Positions 1 to 12,027 of a DNA stretch of 64,000 nt are shown piece after piece (positions within the stretch are counted from its first letter, which is position 1; every line of letters begins with the position of its first letter). Source of the stretch: Chimonanthus salicifolius (Eukaryota; Streptophyta; Magnoliopsida; Laurales; Calycanthaceae); NCBI GenBank assembly GCA_013350335.1, contig CM023536.1:12467520-12531519 (forward strand), given 5' to 3'. A program made the position numbers and the translations under genes. The notes under the pieces are model-generated. The model saw nothing but the letters and a program-made list of their open reading frames with translations. It did not search any database and was not told the origin of the DNA.

Positions 1-165
1 TTAAAAAAAAAAGGAAGAAAGAGAAAAATATCGGCCGATATATCGGCCGATAACGATATATCGGTCGACATATCGGTATCGGCCGATATATCGGCCGATA
101 ACGATATATCAATCGACATATCGTATCGGCCGATATATCGGCCGATACCGATTTTTAAACCCCTG
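1..165. mobile_element. hAT-like MITE, right part (TATCGGCCGATA family)
   Basis: Repeated TATCGGCCGATA palindromes separated by CGATATATCG variants end in TTTTAAACCCCTG at 165. The same end (inverted: CAGGGGTTTAAAA) occurs on related elements at 36415-36660, 54086-54405 and 55800-56008. CAGGG/CCCTG termini are typical of hAT elements. The left end lies outside the window, so the TSD cannot be checked here. Confidence 0.6.
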
Positions 166-430
166 GTGTGGGAACGGGGACATGTTAAAAACTCTACCTT
201 TGTATTACCTCCGTTGTCAGGTATTCCTTGTATCTGCTGCAATGCCTAAAATGTTTTGTATGATAATGTCACCGACGCTGAAACTGATTTTACAGACTGA
301 TCTTCAAATCCACACAGTGAGAGAGAGGACCGATCTTGAAGTCCATGTAATTCTCTCCTTAGAGAGGGAGTGATAGATGAAAAATGGCATCACAGCCTAA
401 ACTCTGAGTGAGCTTCATCACTCTAATATA

Positions 431-608
431 CTCCCTCTATTTCAATTTAAATGTCTGATATATATTTTGAAATTATCCTAAAATAGTTATTTGATATACC
501 ATTTTAATTCTCTCTCTCAATCATATCTACTCTAATATGTCTTTTGAGAGTTATTCCTAAAACAATTCAAAATTTTAAAATGAGACACTAAAATGAGTTA
601 CAGGGAGT
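431..608. mobile_element. Stowaway/mariner-like MITE
   Basis: Starts TACTCCCTCTATTTCAATTT and ends in an imperfect inverted copy finishing CAGGGAGT. The 'CTCCCTC...TTTCA' terminus is characteristic of plant Stowaway MITEs. Its interior is AT-rich and non-coding. A second, truncated copy of the same end begins near 790 (ACTCTTTCCATCTCATTTTA). Confidence 0.55.
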
Positions 609-644
609 GTTTGCTAAAAAAAAAAAAATTAAAGAGATTAGAGT

Positions 645-762
645 GATGGTCAAGAACCTATATCACGAAATAAGAGTTTTGAGTTCAATTCTCATTTCAC
701 CTCAAAACACCACTCTTTATAGAGTTATCTTCTATGGGTAGAGAAGTTTATACATCTGCCAA
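645..762 (+). mobile_element. SINE family A, diverged copy
   Basis: Resembles the well-preserved family-A copy at 61386-61559: 'GTCAAGAACC', a B-box-like 'GAGTTCAATTCTCAT', then 'CACTCTTTATAGAGTTATCT' and 'AGAGAAGTTTATAC'. It is truncated at the 3' side. Confidence 0.45.
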
Positions 763-1580
763 ATATTAATAGACTATTTAAAAAATTATACTCTTTCCAT
801 CTCATTTTAGTTGTCTGATTTAAAAATTTTGTATTTTTTAAAGAATTCTCTATATAAGACTAGCATTTTATGTAATCTTTTTTATTTTCAATACAATTTA
901 TGCTACTTCAATATAAATAAAATAATTATTTTAAAAAATTTTCTTTATAAGATATTTAAATTGAAACAAAGAAGGAAATATTTGATTTTTCACTTTTCGC
1001 TTTGTCCTTTGATAAGTTAATTTCTTAATTTCTAACACTTATTTATGTACTGATCTTGAAGAGAGAGACTTCTCGGGCCTCGTGGCTAGAATCTTAGGTT
1101 ACCCCACCATGAAAGAGAATGATATTAAAAGAATATCTCCAAATTAAACTAAAGAGAAGGATTTAACATAAAAAAATTTTAAGCATGGGCTGCATGCAAT
1201 CCTTTTCCCTTTTTTTTTTTACCCGTTTTCTAATGATAGCCTATTAATTAGGAATTTTGTTTTTCTACCTAACTTTGATTGCTTGACGGTGTGAATCAGT
1301 GAAGGAATCCTGTGTGGTAGGGACGGTATCCCTACATATAAAATACATTCATTCAAATGGAAAAGGAGCCAGCTGTGTGGACATATGACATCTTTGTTTC
1401 AACATAGTCGGCACTGCAGTAGCAGAAAAGCATTAGATTCGGTTGATTTGATTAAAATACAAGAAGCCCACATAATAATGTTACTCCAACCCATGTAGAA
1501 TTACTATCATTTTTTACTTGAAAATCTACTATTGAGAATTATTGATGATATATCGCGTGTCTATTATTGTCCAACATAAA
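763..1580. other. No gene seen
   Basis: AT-rich DNA containing the truncated Stowaway end near 790 and a T-tract near 1210. No coding, RNA or structured repeat signal was found apart from these. Confidence 0.5.
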
Positions 1581-1769
1581 AGTATATGTAGAAGTTGGTA
1601 AGTGACATATGGCATCTTTTATTGATACGAGTATAAAAAGAAATTACAAATCTCACAAAGGAGAAAAGAGTCAATCAATATCAATTTACAATCATTTTAT
1701 TAGGGAAGGTAACAATTAATGGAATGGACAAATTTGGAAAGTCAACTGAGTGAAGAATATCCGCTAATA
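1581..1769 (-). repeat. LTR of an old copia element (3' LTR)
   Basis: The stretch from ATGTAGAAGTTGG (1586) to GAATATCCGCTAATA is repeated in diverged form at 1991-2082 plus 25692-25789, so these are the two LTRs of one minus-strand copia element. A purine-rich tract follows in element orientation at 1770-1780. The outer left boundary could not be fixed. Confidence 0.6.
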
Positions 1770-1985
1770 CTCTCCCACAAACTCGATGGTAGAAAGGCAA
1801 CGAGTTGGATTTAAGTGCTGAGAAGCGTTGCCTGGATAAACCATTAGTGAAGATATCAGCAATCTGATCCTGAGAGTACACAAACTGAATTTGATAAGAG
1901 CTAGAGGTGACATGTTCGTGTATGAAATGATAATCAAACTCATTGTGTTTAGCTCTAGCATGGAACACAAGATTGGCACATTCAC
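1770..1985 (-). pseudogene. Ty1/copia RNase H C-terminal remnant
   Basis: The minus-strand reading contains RAKHNEFDYHFIHEHV followed by QIQFVYSQDQIADIFTNGLS. This is the conserved end of copia RNase H (R-x-KH-x-E-x-DYHF, then Q-x-AD-x-FT). Everything upstream of the RNase H end is missing: the sequence passes directly into a second LTR at 1991. It is a dead remnant, internally deleted before the gypsy element entered the second LTR. Confidence 0.8.
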
Positions 1986-1990
1986 CGGCT

Positions 1991-2082
1991 CATGTAGAAG
2001 TTGGTAAATGGCATATTGCCTCTCTCATTAATATGAGTAAAAATAGAAATTTCAAGCCTCACAAAGGAAGAAAGAATCAATC
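1991..2082 (-). repeat. Second copia LTR, left part (split by Gypsy-1)
   Basis: Matches the LTR beginning at 1586 ('ATGTAGAAGTTGGTAA', 'CTCACAAAGGA') and stops at AATCAATC, where Gypsy-1 begins. It resumes at 25687/25692 with CAATCAATATCAATTCACAA, equivalent to 1674 onward. The split proves that Gypsy-1 inserted into this LTR. Confidence 0.75.
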
Positions 2083-2507
2083 TGTTACGTGCGGATGTAA
2101 CTGATCGTGCTTCAGATCTATTAGCAAACAATGGACAGTAGTTAGAAGCAAACTTTTTCTTATATTCACTTATATTGGGCAAGAAATTCAGAGAACACGT
2201 TTGTAAGAGAAGAAGAAGAGAGATTGATTTACTTCGAGGGAAACCAAGACCTCCCAGTTAGGCAAGCAAACAGTAAATAAGGATATATTACTTTGATCTT
2301 TCCATATAACAACTCTGAATACATAAGAGACTGAAAATGAAACTAAAAAATGAAAAATAAAATCTGAACCTCTAAATTGTCCACTTCCTAACTAACCGCC
2401 CACTTCCTTCCTAAAGATTAGCATATTATGGAACTCAACATAACCTACTTACTCGTAACTCGTAACTTAATACTAACCACCTAGACTTGGTCAAAATAAA
2501 CACAACA
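2083..2507 (-). repeat. Gypsy-1 3' LTR
   Basis: On the plus strand it runs TGTTACGTGCGG ... AAACACAACA, matching 25279-25686. A purine-rich tract in element orientation (AGGAGGAAGGAA, complement of 2508-2519) abuts it, as expected for a polypurine primer site. Confidence 0.85.
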
Positions 2508-2517
2508 TTCCTTCCTC

Positions 2518-3029
2518 CTAAAGAACACCCTTTGTCCTCAAGGGTAGCCCTAGGAAACCGTAGCAAAAGCTCATCCAGATCTTCCCAAGTTGAATCTGCA
2601 GGCGATAAGCCTTGCCAATGAACCAGAACTTCTTTTCGTCCTTTCTTCTTGCGCCGGTCAAGGATGGCTTGAGGCTCAGGGACGATTGAATCTCCCCTTT
2701 TAGGAACAATGGGTAGAGTATCTTGAATTTCAACATTCGTTCCGACCTTCTTCTTAAGCAAGGAGACATGGAACATTGGGTGGAGCCTGGAATTCTCTGG
2801 TAACTTGAGCTTGTACACCACCTATCCTATTTTTTCCAGAATTTCAAACGGTCCACAATACTTAGGAGATAATTTCAGATTCCTTCGAAGGGATAAAGAC
2901 ACTTGCCGATATAGTTGCAGCCTCAACATTAAAACTTTTTTCAGTTCTATGAGCATCATAAAACTTCTTCATATGTTGTTGGGCCTCATTCAGTCGATCA
3001 CGCAACTCCTTGATAACTATCTCTCTGTT
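2518..3029 (-). pseudogene. Gypsy-1 integrase C-terminus with chromodomain
   Basis: Minus-strand translation gives the integrase tail (KELRDRLNEAQQHMKKFYDA; then KLPENSRLHPMFHVSLLKK) followed by a chromodomain (ILDRRKKKGRKEVLVHWQGL, then STWEDLDELLLRFP, ending LEDKG). The LVHWQGL...TWED core identifies a chromovirus; such chromodomains are thought to steer integration toward particular chromatin. An in-frame stop follows PSKESEIIS, and the reading is cut from the integrase core by the insertion at 3030-4254. Confidence 0.85.
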
Positions 3030-3777
3030 CAGGGCCGGCCCTGAGATTTTAAAGGCCTTAGGAGAGTTTTTAAGATGGGGCCTTTATATACTCACAAAAA
3101 ATAAAATTATACAATTTTTTTTTACAATACGTGAAACTAAAGAAAATATCATAATCAAATTTATAACAAAGTATTATTTAAAATTTATTCTTATTTTGAC
3201 ATACAAAATTACTAATTAAATTACTATATTCAAATTTTTTTAACATTTATTTTTCAATATATAAGATAGCTAATCCATTTAATCTTTTTTATGACATTTT
3301 ACACCGAAGATAAGATTTTATCAGTTTTCACTTTGAAAAACTTATTTATGCAAAGATAATTATAAGTGGTATAATCAACATTATTCTATAAGCAATTCAT
3401 ACATTTGGAAAACAACAATTTATTCTTTTTTATATAATTTGGCAATTCATTCTTTTGGTACTGCATCTTTTATCATATTCGAATGTGACACTAATGCAAA
3501 TTCTCATTTGAAAAGAAGATATTATTATTATTTTAATTTTTCAAAATTTTCTATATTTTTTAAAAAATTAAAAATTATCTTAATTATAATGATTTATACT
3601 TATATATTACTTCTAATAAAATCTACATTTATCAAATGAATAAAGTTATGTTTTTTCATCTCTTCAAATTTTAAAAGCTTTAAATTATTTTTAATTCAAA
3701 ATTATCAACTCAATATAGATTTCTCTTTCTCTTTATTTAGATAATAGATATATTTTAAAAGATTCTTTATTAATTAA

Positions 3778-3810
<33 letters not shown>

Positions 3811-4254
3811 ACTCAATAAAATGAGGATTGTAATAATAAGTATGATGATTGTTACTATCATTATTTTAATTTTTTAAGAAACCTGCGGTTTAAATTGAGT
3901 AGAAAAATTATCAATATATAAATTTTCAATTTTAAGTGTTCTAAATTCGAAATAGTTAAAAATAGTCAAATGATTTCAAGTAGTATTAATTCAAATCATT
4001 ATTATTTTTCATTATTATTATTAAATAACTTAATAAAAATAAAAAAAATTATTATTAACGCAGCCCGAATTTGATCTCAAGTCTTTTATTTGTAAAGAGG
4101 CAATTCTAACCAACCGGACAAGAATGAATTTTTGCTTTAATTATACATTATTAACTATTTAACATATAGTAAAGGAGCTTATGGACTTAGAAGCCCTCTT
4201 TATTTGGGGGCCTTAGACGACCGTCTACTTCGCCTATAGCCAGGGCTGGCCCTG
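3030..4254. mobile_element. hAT-like non-autonomous element (GGCCGGCC family)
   Basis: The left end CAGGGCCGGCCCTGAG is an inverted copy of the right end CCAGGGCTGGCCCTG. The 8-bp flanks (TCTCTGTT / TCTTTATC) agree at only 5 of 8 positions. The 1.2-kb interior is AT-rich with an (ATT)n microsatellite near 3778-3808 and encodes no transposase. It splits Gypsy-1 integrase within '...HELRDKD / EIVIKELRDR...'. A related copy in opposite orientation lies at 52996-53588. A tRNA-like segment sits near the right end at about 4060-4130 (complementary strand). Confidence 0.65.
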
Positions 4255-5127
4255 TCTTTATCCCTCAACTCATGGTCCATAACTTCGACCTGTGAAGTGC
4301 CTGGAACATATGATAAAAGTGTAGGTGGAGGCTTGCCATACACGACCTCATAAGGAGTTCTCTTGCTGGAAGAATGAGTACTTGTGTTATAACAGTACTC
4401 ACCCAAGGAATCCATCAGACCCACTCTTTCGGCCTATGACTTGTGAAACAACGAAGATACATCTCAACTCTTCGGCTGACTACTTCAGCTTGACCATCAG
4501 TTTGCAGGTGATGGGAAAAACTAAAATTGAATCTAGTTTCTTGCAAGCTGAGAAACTCTTTCCAAAAAATGTTAGTGAATGTTACATCCCTATCACATAC
4601 AAAGCTTTTGGGAAGGTCATACAATTTAAATACTTGCTCAAAAAATATTTGAGCTATGGAAGCAACTGAATATGGATGGGAGAGAGGGATAAAGTGTGCA
4701 AACTTGGAAAGTCGATCAACAAACACGAAAATGGCAGTATTCCCTTTTGAATTAGGAAGACCTTCTATAAAGTCCATTAAAATATCAGTCCATCCTTGCA
4801 TGGGAATTGGGAGTGGCTGCAGAAGACCAGCTGTTTTGAGGTTCTCCCCTTTTTACCTTTGGCAGGTTTCACAATTCTTGATATAATCCCGAAGAAATTT
4901 TCTCATTCCTTGCTAATAGAAAGCTGACCTTATTCTTTGCAAGGTCTAATGATATCCCTCATGGTTGCAAGGTCTAATGATATCCCTCATGGGTGCTGGA
5001 GTGCATCTACTTATCTATAAGAGGAACCAAGACAGAATCAGTCAATAAATAAATTTTATTCTTAAAGTAAAGAATTTTGTCTCTGTAATTCCATGGCCCA
5101 ATAGCTTTTTCCTGCTGACATAACTTT
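4255..5127 (-). pseudogene. Gypsy-1 integrase catalytic core
   Basis: Minus-strand reading includes DILMDFIEGLPNSKGNTAIF, VDRLSKFAHFIPL, FVCDRDVTFTNIFW and LQTDGQAEVVSR. These carry the D, D and E positions of the DDE integrase core. A second frame gives GEYCYNTSTHSSSKRTPYEV and YGKPPP, the usual following block. Frameshifts separate the blocks. At 4937-4992 a 28-bp stretch (TTGCAAGGTCTAATGATATC...) is present twice in tandem, probably a replication slip. Confidence 0.85.
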
Positions 5128-5465
5128 TGTTAGTGCCTCCGATTGTCAAGTCACGTATTTGTCAATTCCATGACTTAGGTGAAGCATTTCCTCGAAAAGC
5201 TATGAATAAGACTCAAGGAGTGATGAAAATTGATTCCAAAGCTCAAAGAAGAAAGATCAAGTGTAAGATTCAAGCATCATCAAGGGTATGACAATCACCA
5301 AAGGTAAATTGGCTAGAAATGACTTTAGGTGGAACCCACACCCTTAATGGACCATGCCTAGGCTTAGGAGAACATGTTGATAATAACATTAACAAGCCTT
5401 TGAGCACCTGAGACAGTCATAGAACTAGATGGAACACACATTGAAAATCTGGTAAATTGTCAGGT

Positions 5466-6008
5466 CAATACGTCGAGTCCACCGAGTCATCGGTAAGAGA
5501 GGACAAACCCGTCGTGATAGATTGATAAAGGTTCTGGAATAGACACACTGCCTTTCAGGGTTGCTCTCAGATCGAGTATATCAAGTTCACCGACCCCTCG
5601 GTGATACAGGATCGACCCATCGAGGCCATGGATACATCGACTGGAAAAATCGAGCTTCTAGTTAGGAACAGACTGTAAAACCAGGTTGCTTTGAGATCGA
5701 GTATCTCGTGCACTTCGACATATCGATGAGGATAAAACGACCGATCGATGAACAAGACATGTCGACATGGGTTGAGTGGTTTCGGAACTTAGAACTATGG
5801 ACTACTCTCGGACAAACATATCGAGGTCACAGACCTGTCGAGCGTATCAGGACCGACCCATCGATGATACCGACATGTCGACCTGGGTTTGACAAGTTTC
5901 TAGACTTCAAACTCTGTCTGCATGGCTTTGCCTCAAATCGATATGATCGACAAGATCGACAGATCGAACATAAGTTTGTCAACTCGTCGGTGAGTACAAC
6001 CCATCGGT
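5466..6008. repeat. Array of TCGA-centred palindromes
   Basis: Dozens of short CG-containing words built on TCGA (ATCGAT, GTCGAC, ATCGAG, CATCGATG) and related CCGAG/CTCGG words occur in 550 bases. The flanking DNA is CpG-poor. Spacing is irregular, so this is a motif cluster rather than a simple tandem repeat. Confidence 0.6.
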
Positions 6009-6915
6009 AGTGACCGTTTTATTTCCATTGGAAGTGCATTAAATATTAACGGGGATGAACACTAAACATTGACTATTTTACCCTTGTATTTGGACTAGTT
6101 AGCCATTGTTTTGTGTGATTTAGGATATGTTTAATGGGAATTTGGAAGTTTTGTAGGATTTACAGGGAAACACAAGATATGAGAATTCAAATGGTGAATT
6201 TTGCAATTTGTGGGCATAAATTGATATTTTTGGAAAGTTGGAATTTTTAATAATTATTTTACCACAATTTTAGGGGTTTTATTATAAACTAATTAATTTA
6301 AATCCATTTATGAGAGTTTGGATTAATTTAGACATTTTTATAATTGAATATAAACGGTGAAATTATTAGATTTTCCATACTTTGAAAAGCTCAATTATTA
6401 AGCCCATTAAGAAAATCTAATGAAGAAATCCACATGTGTGAATTCTATTTTCATCATCTGAAGATACATATAAGGAAATTTGAAATTTACAAGTCATTAT
6501 AAAAAGATTTTCGAATTTACCAAGTGGATTAAGGAAAAAGAAACAAAATAAAAAGTGGAGAAAAAAAAAAGGAAGGTTTGACACAACTTCCGTATATTGA
6601 CCATAAAGTTACACTCTAATATCCGATTGATTTGATTCTTTCTGGATTGGAAATATGACTTCAAGGGCTACAACTTTGTAGTTAACAACTTTTCGTGATT
6701 CAGACGTTAACTAGGTTAAAACTGAGATACAATGTGGTACATATGTAAAAAATGGGATTTTGCACCCACTTTTCTTTCACGAATTTTACTATTTTTTTCC
6801 ACCTTCTTGCCTCCTTTAAGTCATTCCATATTTAGCACAAACCATATCATCCCTCCAACTGTCCCTTGCTTTATTTAAATCTTTAAATCCAAGCCATTCA
6901 CTCCACCTCCTTTCA

Positions 6916-6926
6916 TCTATAAATAC
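6916..6926 (+). promoter_or_regulatory. LTR TATA box
   Basis: TCTATAAATACC lies upstream of a C-rich start region (ATCATTCTCCCATTG) inside the insertion. Position and orientation fit the U3/R border of a plus-strand LTR. Confidence 0.45.
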
Positions 6927-8019
6927 CATCATTCTCCCATTGAGAAAATTTAACCTGCCTTAATGAAATAAAGGTTGTGCATAGGAGAGAAGGAAAAAGA
7001 GAAGGAAGAATAAGAAGTGGCTAAGGAAGATTCGATTCTACAAGGTTTTTATGTTGGTATTTTTTTGTAATTTTCCTAGTTATTTTTCTTATATTTTATT
7101 CTTTTAAATTTCATTGGTTTGTAATTCAATTTCATATTTTAATAATAAAGTAAAGGTGTGCTGGAATATTAGTCTATGGTTTTTTAATTATTTAATTTAT
7201 GTATTATGATGATTTTATTTTACTTTAATTCTTTTCATAAAATACATGTTGGATTTAATTCTAGATTTTTCAAATTAGATGCATTGAAATATTTAGATTA
7301 AATAGACTTCTTTCTTCGATCTGAGGCTCTTCTTTTCAAGAGTGCACTAAAATATTTAGGTTTAGAGAAAAAGTTTAAATTTTATTTAATCTAAGGTTTA
7401 ATTTGAGAAATTTTTAATTATTCAATTCACGGGTTTTATAATTCGAATTTTAATTGATGAAAAATTTAAACTCATGGTTAGTAATTTATGTGAGCTCCGT
7501 AGGTTACGCCTTTGTTTTATTTTTAAAATATGGAAAATAATGTCTCCTTGATTGTTTGAGCTAGTTCCACTGTAAATATGTACAGTTAGGTGTTTTAAAT
7601 TTTATTTTTGTTTTTAAATTCATCAAATTAGAGAACTAGGTTGGTGATAGATAATTGCATCTTAATTTTGTTTTCTAAGTTAGATTAAGATTATTTATAT
7701 TTTTAGATTAAGTCTATCATCTTAATTAAAATTAGTTAAATTGTTAGATTCTATGTTTAAGTATAGAATATTTCTTAATACTAAAGTTCATATATTAGAG
7801 AAATAATTTCATATTTATGGTTTATTTCCATGTTTTATAAATTTCTTAAATTACATAATTCAATGGTGTATTTTTTACGGATATGTTTTCCTAAGTTCCG
7901 ATGAGTTCGACCTCGCACTCAATCGCTATACTATCTAATGGTTCATGCACTTGCGAGTTACAAATTTAAAATTTGCACATCAAGTTTTTGAATTATTTAT
8001 TTTTAGAAATAATGCTATT

Positions 8020-8480
8020 TTTAGAAAATTGCTATTTTTGACAACTCTTTCAAATTGGAAGGTTCTAATTTTAGAAACACTAATTTTAGAAGTTACTTAA
8101 TTAGAAGTTTCTACGAATAACAAAAATTTGGAGATGATCTAAATTTGAAAAGACTGCTAAAATTAGAAACTTGTTGTTTTTAGAAACTCCTGTTTGTGGA
8201 AATTTCCAAAATTAGATAGTTTCTCTTTTCAGAATTTTCTAATCTTAGGATTATCATTTAATTTAGATACATTCTATTTTTAGAAAATAGATATAAACTT
8301 GGAAAGTCTTAATTTTGGAACTTCTATCTATGGAAAGTCCCAAAATTGTCTCATTTTAGAAATTCCTATTTCAAGAAGGTGTCTAGTTTTGGATTACATC
8401 TAATTTTGGACCGCCTCTAAACTTAGAAAATTTCTAATTTAAGACCCTCATCTAAAATTGGAAGGTTTCCAATTACGGTG
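8020..8480. repeat. Cryptic 'TTTAGAAA' repeat segment
   Basis: Variants of TTTTAGAAA / CTAATTTTGGA / AAATTAGAAA recur every 20-40 bases. The complement of the same style of sequence fills 21590-22010 in the long solo LTR, supporting family membership. Confidence 0.45.
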
Positions 8481-10230
8481 TCTAAATTGAAAAAAAAAAA
8501 AAAAATTCATGTAACAAGTTTGGACTTTAATTAATTATTCTTAAACTTCAAATTCTAATTTCAATGAATTTGGTGGATGTTAATTTAAAATTTTTATGAT
8601 CTTAATATAATTTAGAACTCTTAATTAGATTCCAATTAGTTAATTTTCTCCGCTAGTTATAACATTAGGAAATTACATTTAGATTAGGCTTCATGCATTT
8701 TTTATGAGATTCATAATTTTCACCAAAGTTTGTGGTGTTCTATTTTGCAGGGATTTTAATCGTACGCTCTAAAATTTTCTTAACTAAGCACTACAGGCTA
8801 AGGTAAGTGCCTAAATCTCTTTTCTTTAAATTTTTAATTTTTCATACTTTCATATAGATTTTCTTAGGGTGTTTGCATTTTATTTTGTATAAAAAAAAAA
8901 AATTCAGTCTTGTGCTTGTCTTTAAAAAAAAAATTTGAAAAAATTGAAAAAAAATTGAATTTTTATTTATTTCAGTATTAATATGTGGATGAAAATTTTT
9001 ATATCATACTTTTCTAATTGAATTTTATGAAATTTATACTTAGAAAATATTTTTACACAACCATGTTAATGTAGCCTAAAAAAGATAAATATTCATAAGT
9101 AGAGTGATCACCAGAAGAATACCAGTGGAGACTTATACTCAGTGAGTTTTTTAGTCATTCTATTTTCTGAAGGTTATAAGTAAATTCTTATTTTCTTTGA
9201 TATGCACATTATTTTTATAAGATCTCATCATTCTTTGATTTTTGGTCATATACTGAGAACGACATCAAAATTGGATTATTACACCTGAAACTTTTCTTAA
9301 ATTTATTTGAAGCTATATAAATATTTATATGAAGCGTAGGAAGTGATATATGCCATTATTTTGGATCGTTTGAGCCTTTGAAGCCTATCTATTTTGGTCA
9401 TATGTTATCATATTAGTTCCCATTTTGAGCTTTGAATAAAAATATAGCTTGTTTTGTTGTTAGCCATGTGATTCATACCCAACTCCAGTTATGGAGTTTG
9501 AGCCAAAATTGAAAAAAATCTGTGACCTATCATAGGACCCGAGAAAGGTTAGAGATGATTTTATTGGGATGATACTCTAAAAAAATGGCTCTTAAAAAAA
9601 TTGAAAAAGGAAAAAAAAAAAAAAAAAAGAAACGAAAGGGAACATCCATACATCATAAATGAATGATGTGAAAAAAAAAAAGTGAAAAAAAAGAATTGAA
9701 TTTGAAAAGAAAAGAAATGCTTTTAAGATTCTGAGTGTTAAAACGAAAAAAAAATAGAGGAAGCAATATCCTATTTTAAAATTTTGAAGATCTCTAACTT
9801 TTTCTTATCAAAGTATTAATTTTAGAGTCTTCTTTTCCTTCTTTGATATGACCCGGTCCTAAGCCATATTTCGTCCTATTATGAAGTCTTGTTGATCATT
9901 AGTTAATATGGTATTTTAGTAGAGAATAGATGAGGAAGAATTATGGTGTTTAATTCAACGTTCTCAGGAAAATAGCATCCTTTCATGAGATGTATGTTTT
10001 CTTTGATATTATCCATTCTTTGATAATAAATATGTGAGATATTTGCATTTGAGAAATTAGTTTGCTCACATTTACTTTTGAGAGAAATTTAACTCAATCT
10101 CTGAGCAAAAGTCTTTTTGAGAGATGTTATCTAGTAGGATTTGGAGTCGAAGTGTATTTTTAGATAGTGGTTGCTAAACTTATATATATTTGGAAAAAGA
10201 TAGTTATTTTAATATTTGACTATCACACAC

Positions 10231-11335
10231 TACCCTCCTCATTTCTGCATGCTGCAACACAGTTTTCATTCCCCTTCTTATATTCAATGGTGAAGTCAAA
10301 TTCCATCAATTTTGTTAACCAGTTCTCTTGTGCTGTAGTGGTGATTTTCTGCTCTCAAAGGTGTTTTAAGGCTTCGTTGATCCGTCCGTACAATAAATCT
10401 TCTTCCCAACAAGTATGGTCTCCATTTTTAAACTGCAAGAATTAGAGCCAACATTTTTTTTTCATAGGTGGATAAAAATAATTTTTTATCTTGCAAGGCA
10501 TGGCTGAAAAATGCAATTGGTTTGCTGCTCTGCATGAGAACTCCTTCTACACGTGACCTAGATGCAACACATTCGACAATAAATAGTTGGTTCAAATCTG
10601 GAAGGGCCAATACAGGGGCTTGAGTCATAGTTGTCTTAAGCTGCTTAAAGGATTCTTCAACCTTGGAATCCCACTTGAAACCTCATTTTCTCAGCATCTG
10701 AATTAAAGGTCCGGCGATTTTTCCGTAGTTTTTAATGAATTTTCGGTAATAACCAGTTAGCCCGAGAAAACCACCTAACGCTTTAAATGTTTTTGGCATG
10801 GGCCATTCTTACATGGCAACAATTTTTTCTTCATCAACAACACCACCTTAGGATATTATGTGGCCCAAGTATTCCACTTCTTGTTGAGCAAAGGTGCATT
10901 TCTCTTTTTTTTTTAACATTTAACCGGTGAGATCTCAAAATGTTGAGAGTAATCTCGAGGTGCTTCAAGTGATCCTCCCAAGATTTATTGTAAATCAAAA
11001 TGTCATAAAAAAAGACTAGGATGAATTTATGGAGATGTGCCTTGAATACCTCGTTCATCAAAGATTGGAAGGTAAAAGGGGCATCAGTGAGTCCGAAGGG
11101 CATCATCATGAACTCGTATTGTCCTTGATGTGTTTGGAATGTCGTATTTAAGATTTCATGAGTGTGCATCCTTATTTGATGATATCTGGAATGCAAATCT
11201 AACTTGGTAAAGAACCTCGCTCCGTGGAGTTCATCTAGCTATTCATCGATCACAAGTATGGCAAACTTGTCCTTGAACGTTATCGAGTTTAAGCCCCTAT
11301 ACTCAACACAGAGCCTCCAAGACCCATCATGTTTT
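10231..11335 (-). pseudogene. Gypsy-1 reverse transcriptase and RNase H
   Basis: Minus-strand order: RT start (KDKFAILVIDE, stop, LDELHGARFFTKLDLHSRYH), RT core (QYEFMMMPFGLTDAPFTFQS), then ILVFFYDILIYNKSWEDH, then RNase H (APVLALPDLNQLFIVECVAS; PIAFFSHALQDKKLFLSTYE), then TDQRSLKHL and WLTKLMEFDFTIEY. The catalytic F-x-DD box reads FFYD, so one aspartate is lost, and the RNase H 'D-AS' reads V-AS. Several stops are present. The N-terminal part continues beyond the young copia insertion at 14715. Confidence 0.85.
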
Positions 11336-12027
11336 TGTTAGCGCTTACAGCGTGATAGACAAGAATAATCGAACGGAATAAAATAAGCACAATCCAACAC
11401 AAGCAAATTTACGTGGTTCGGCCCCAACCGGCTTACGTCCACGGAGCGTGAAAGAGATTTTATTATGAGAGAAGAAACAATAAAAGAGAATACAATATTT
11501 ATTCCCTTATATTCTTAAACCAAACCCAGAGACAAGAGAACTTGAAGAAGACTGATACAGAGATCTAACCCTCGTGCTCTGCTATGTTGCTGCGTGAGAA
11601 ACCTCTGAATTGAGGCAGTCTTTGTGAGCAGCTGAAAAAACTTACTAGATCTCTCTTCTGGCTGGTTTCCTTCAATGAGAACCGATCTCTCTCAGATCTG
11701 CTCTTGCCCTTTCTTCTCTATGCTGTGTATGCAGCCCCACCTCTCTCTACTTTTTCTTGTCCATTAACGTGTGTAATTTATACACATGCAGTTGGTGGTG
11801 CCTTCCCTTTAGCAGTTTCCTAGTATAACTAGGAAACCCAATTTAACGTGTATTCTATTACACTCAAGTTCCATGCCAAGTAGTATTCTAACCTAGTTAG
11901 AATACCTTTGCACCGATCCAAATCAACTCCTAATCCCATCAGGTGTCTAACCTCAGCCTTTTACACGAAGAAGTAATTATGGTTAAATCAAGCATGGGTC
12001 CACTGAGAATTTGAGCCACCGTCAACA
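11336..12027 (-). repeat. Young copia 3' LTR
   Basis: Contains the plant copia-typical 'TTTACGTGGTTCGGCC' and 'TTACGTCCACGG'. Two strong inverted repeats lie close together: TCCTAGTATAACTAGGA near 11818, and a perfect 10-bp stem GTATTCTAAC / GTTAGAATAC with a 3-base loop at 11883-11905. In element orientation both fall in U3. Confidence 0.92.

Larger units (their letters stand above)
5128..10230 (+). mobile_element. LTR-retrotransposon-derived insertion in Gypsy-1
   Basis: Interrupts Gypsy-1 between integrase and RNase H. It starts TGTTAGTGCC; the first few hundred bases resemble in style the copia-like solo LTR at 30394 (both have GTCAATTCCATGACT near the start). A TATA box at 6917 and a stretch at 6657-6770 match the complement of about 22850-22960, so part belongs to the long-LTR family of 19526-23629. 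From 9100 on it looks like the leader of another gypsy element. No coding region survives. At least two elements are probably merged, and the right edge is only approximate. Confidence 0.5.

Noticed and set aside
1..165. TATCGGCCGATA run considered as a CRISPR array or centromeric satellite
   Set aside because: Not regularly spaced, no spacers, ends in hAT-type terminus, and related dispersed copies have TSDs.
4060..4130. tRNA-like segment considered as a real tRNA gene
   Set aside because: Stem pairing is poor and it lies inside a hAT-like element with a homologous tRNA-like segment in the second copy.
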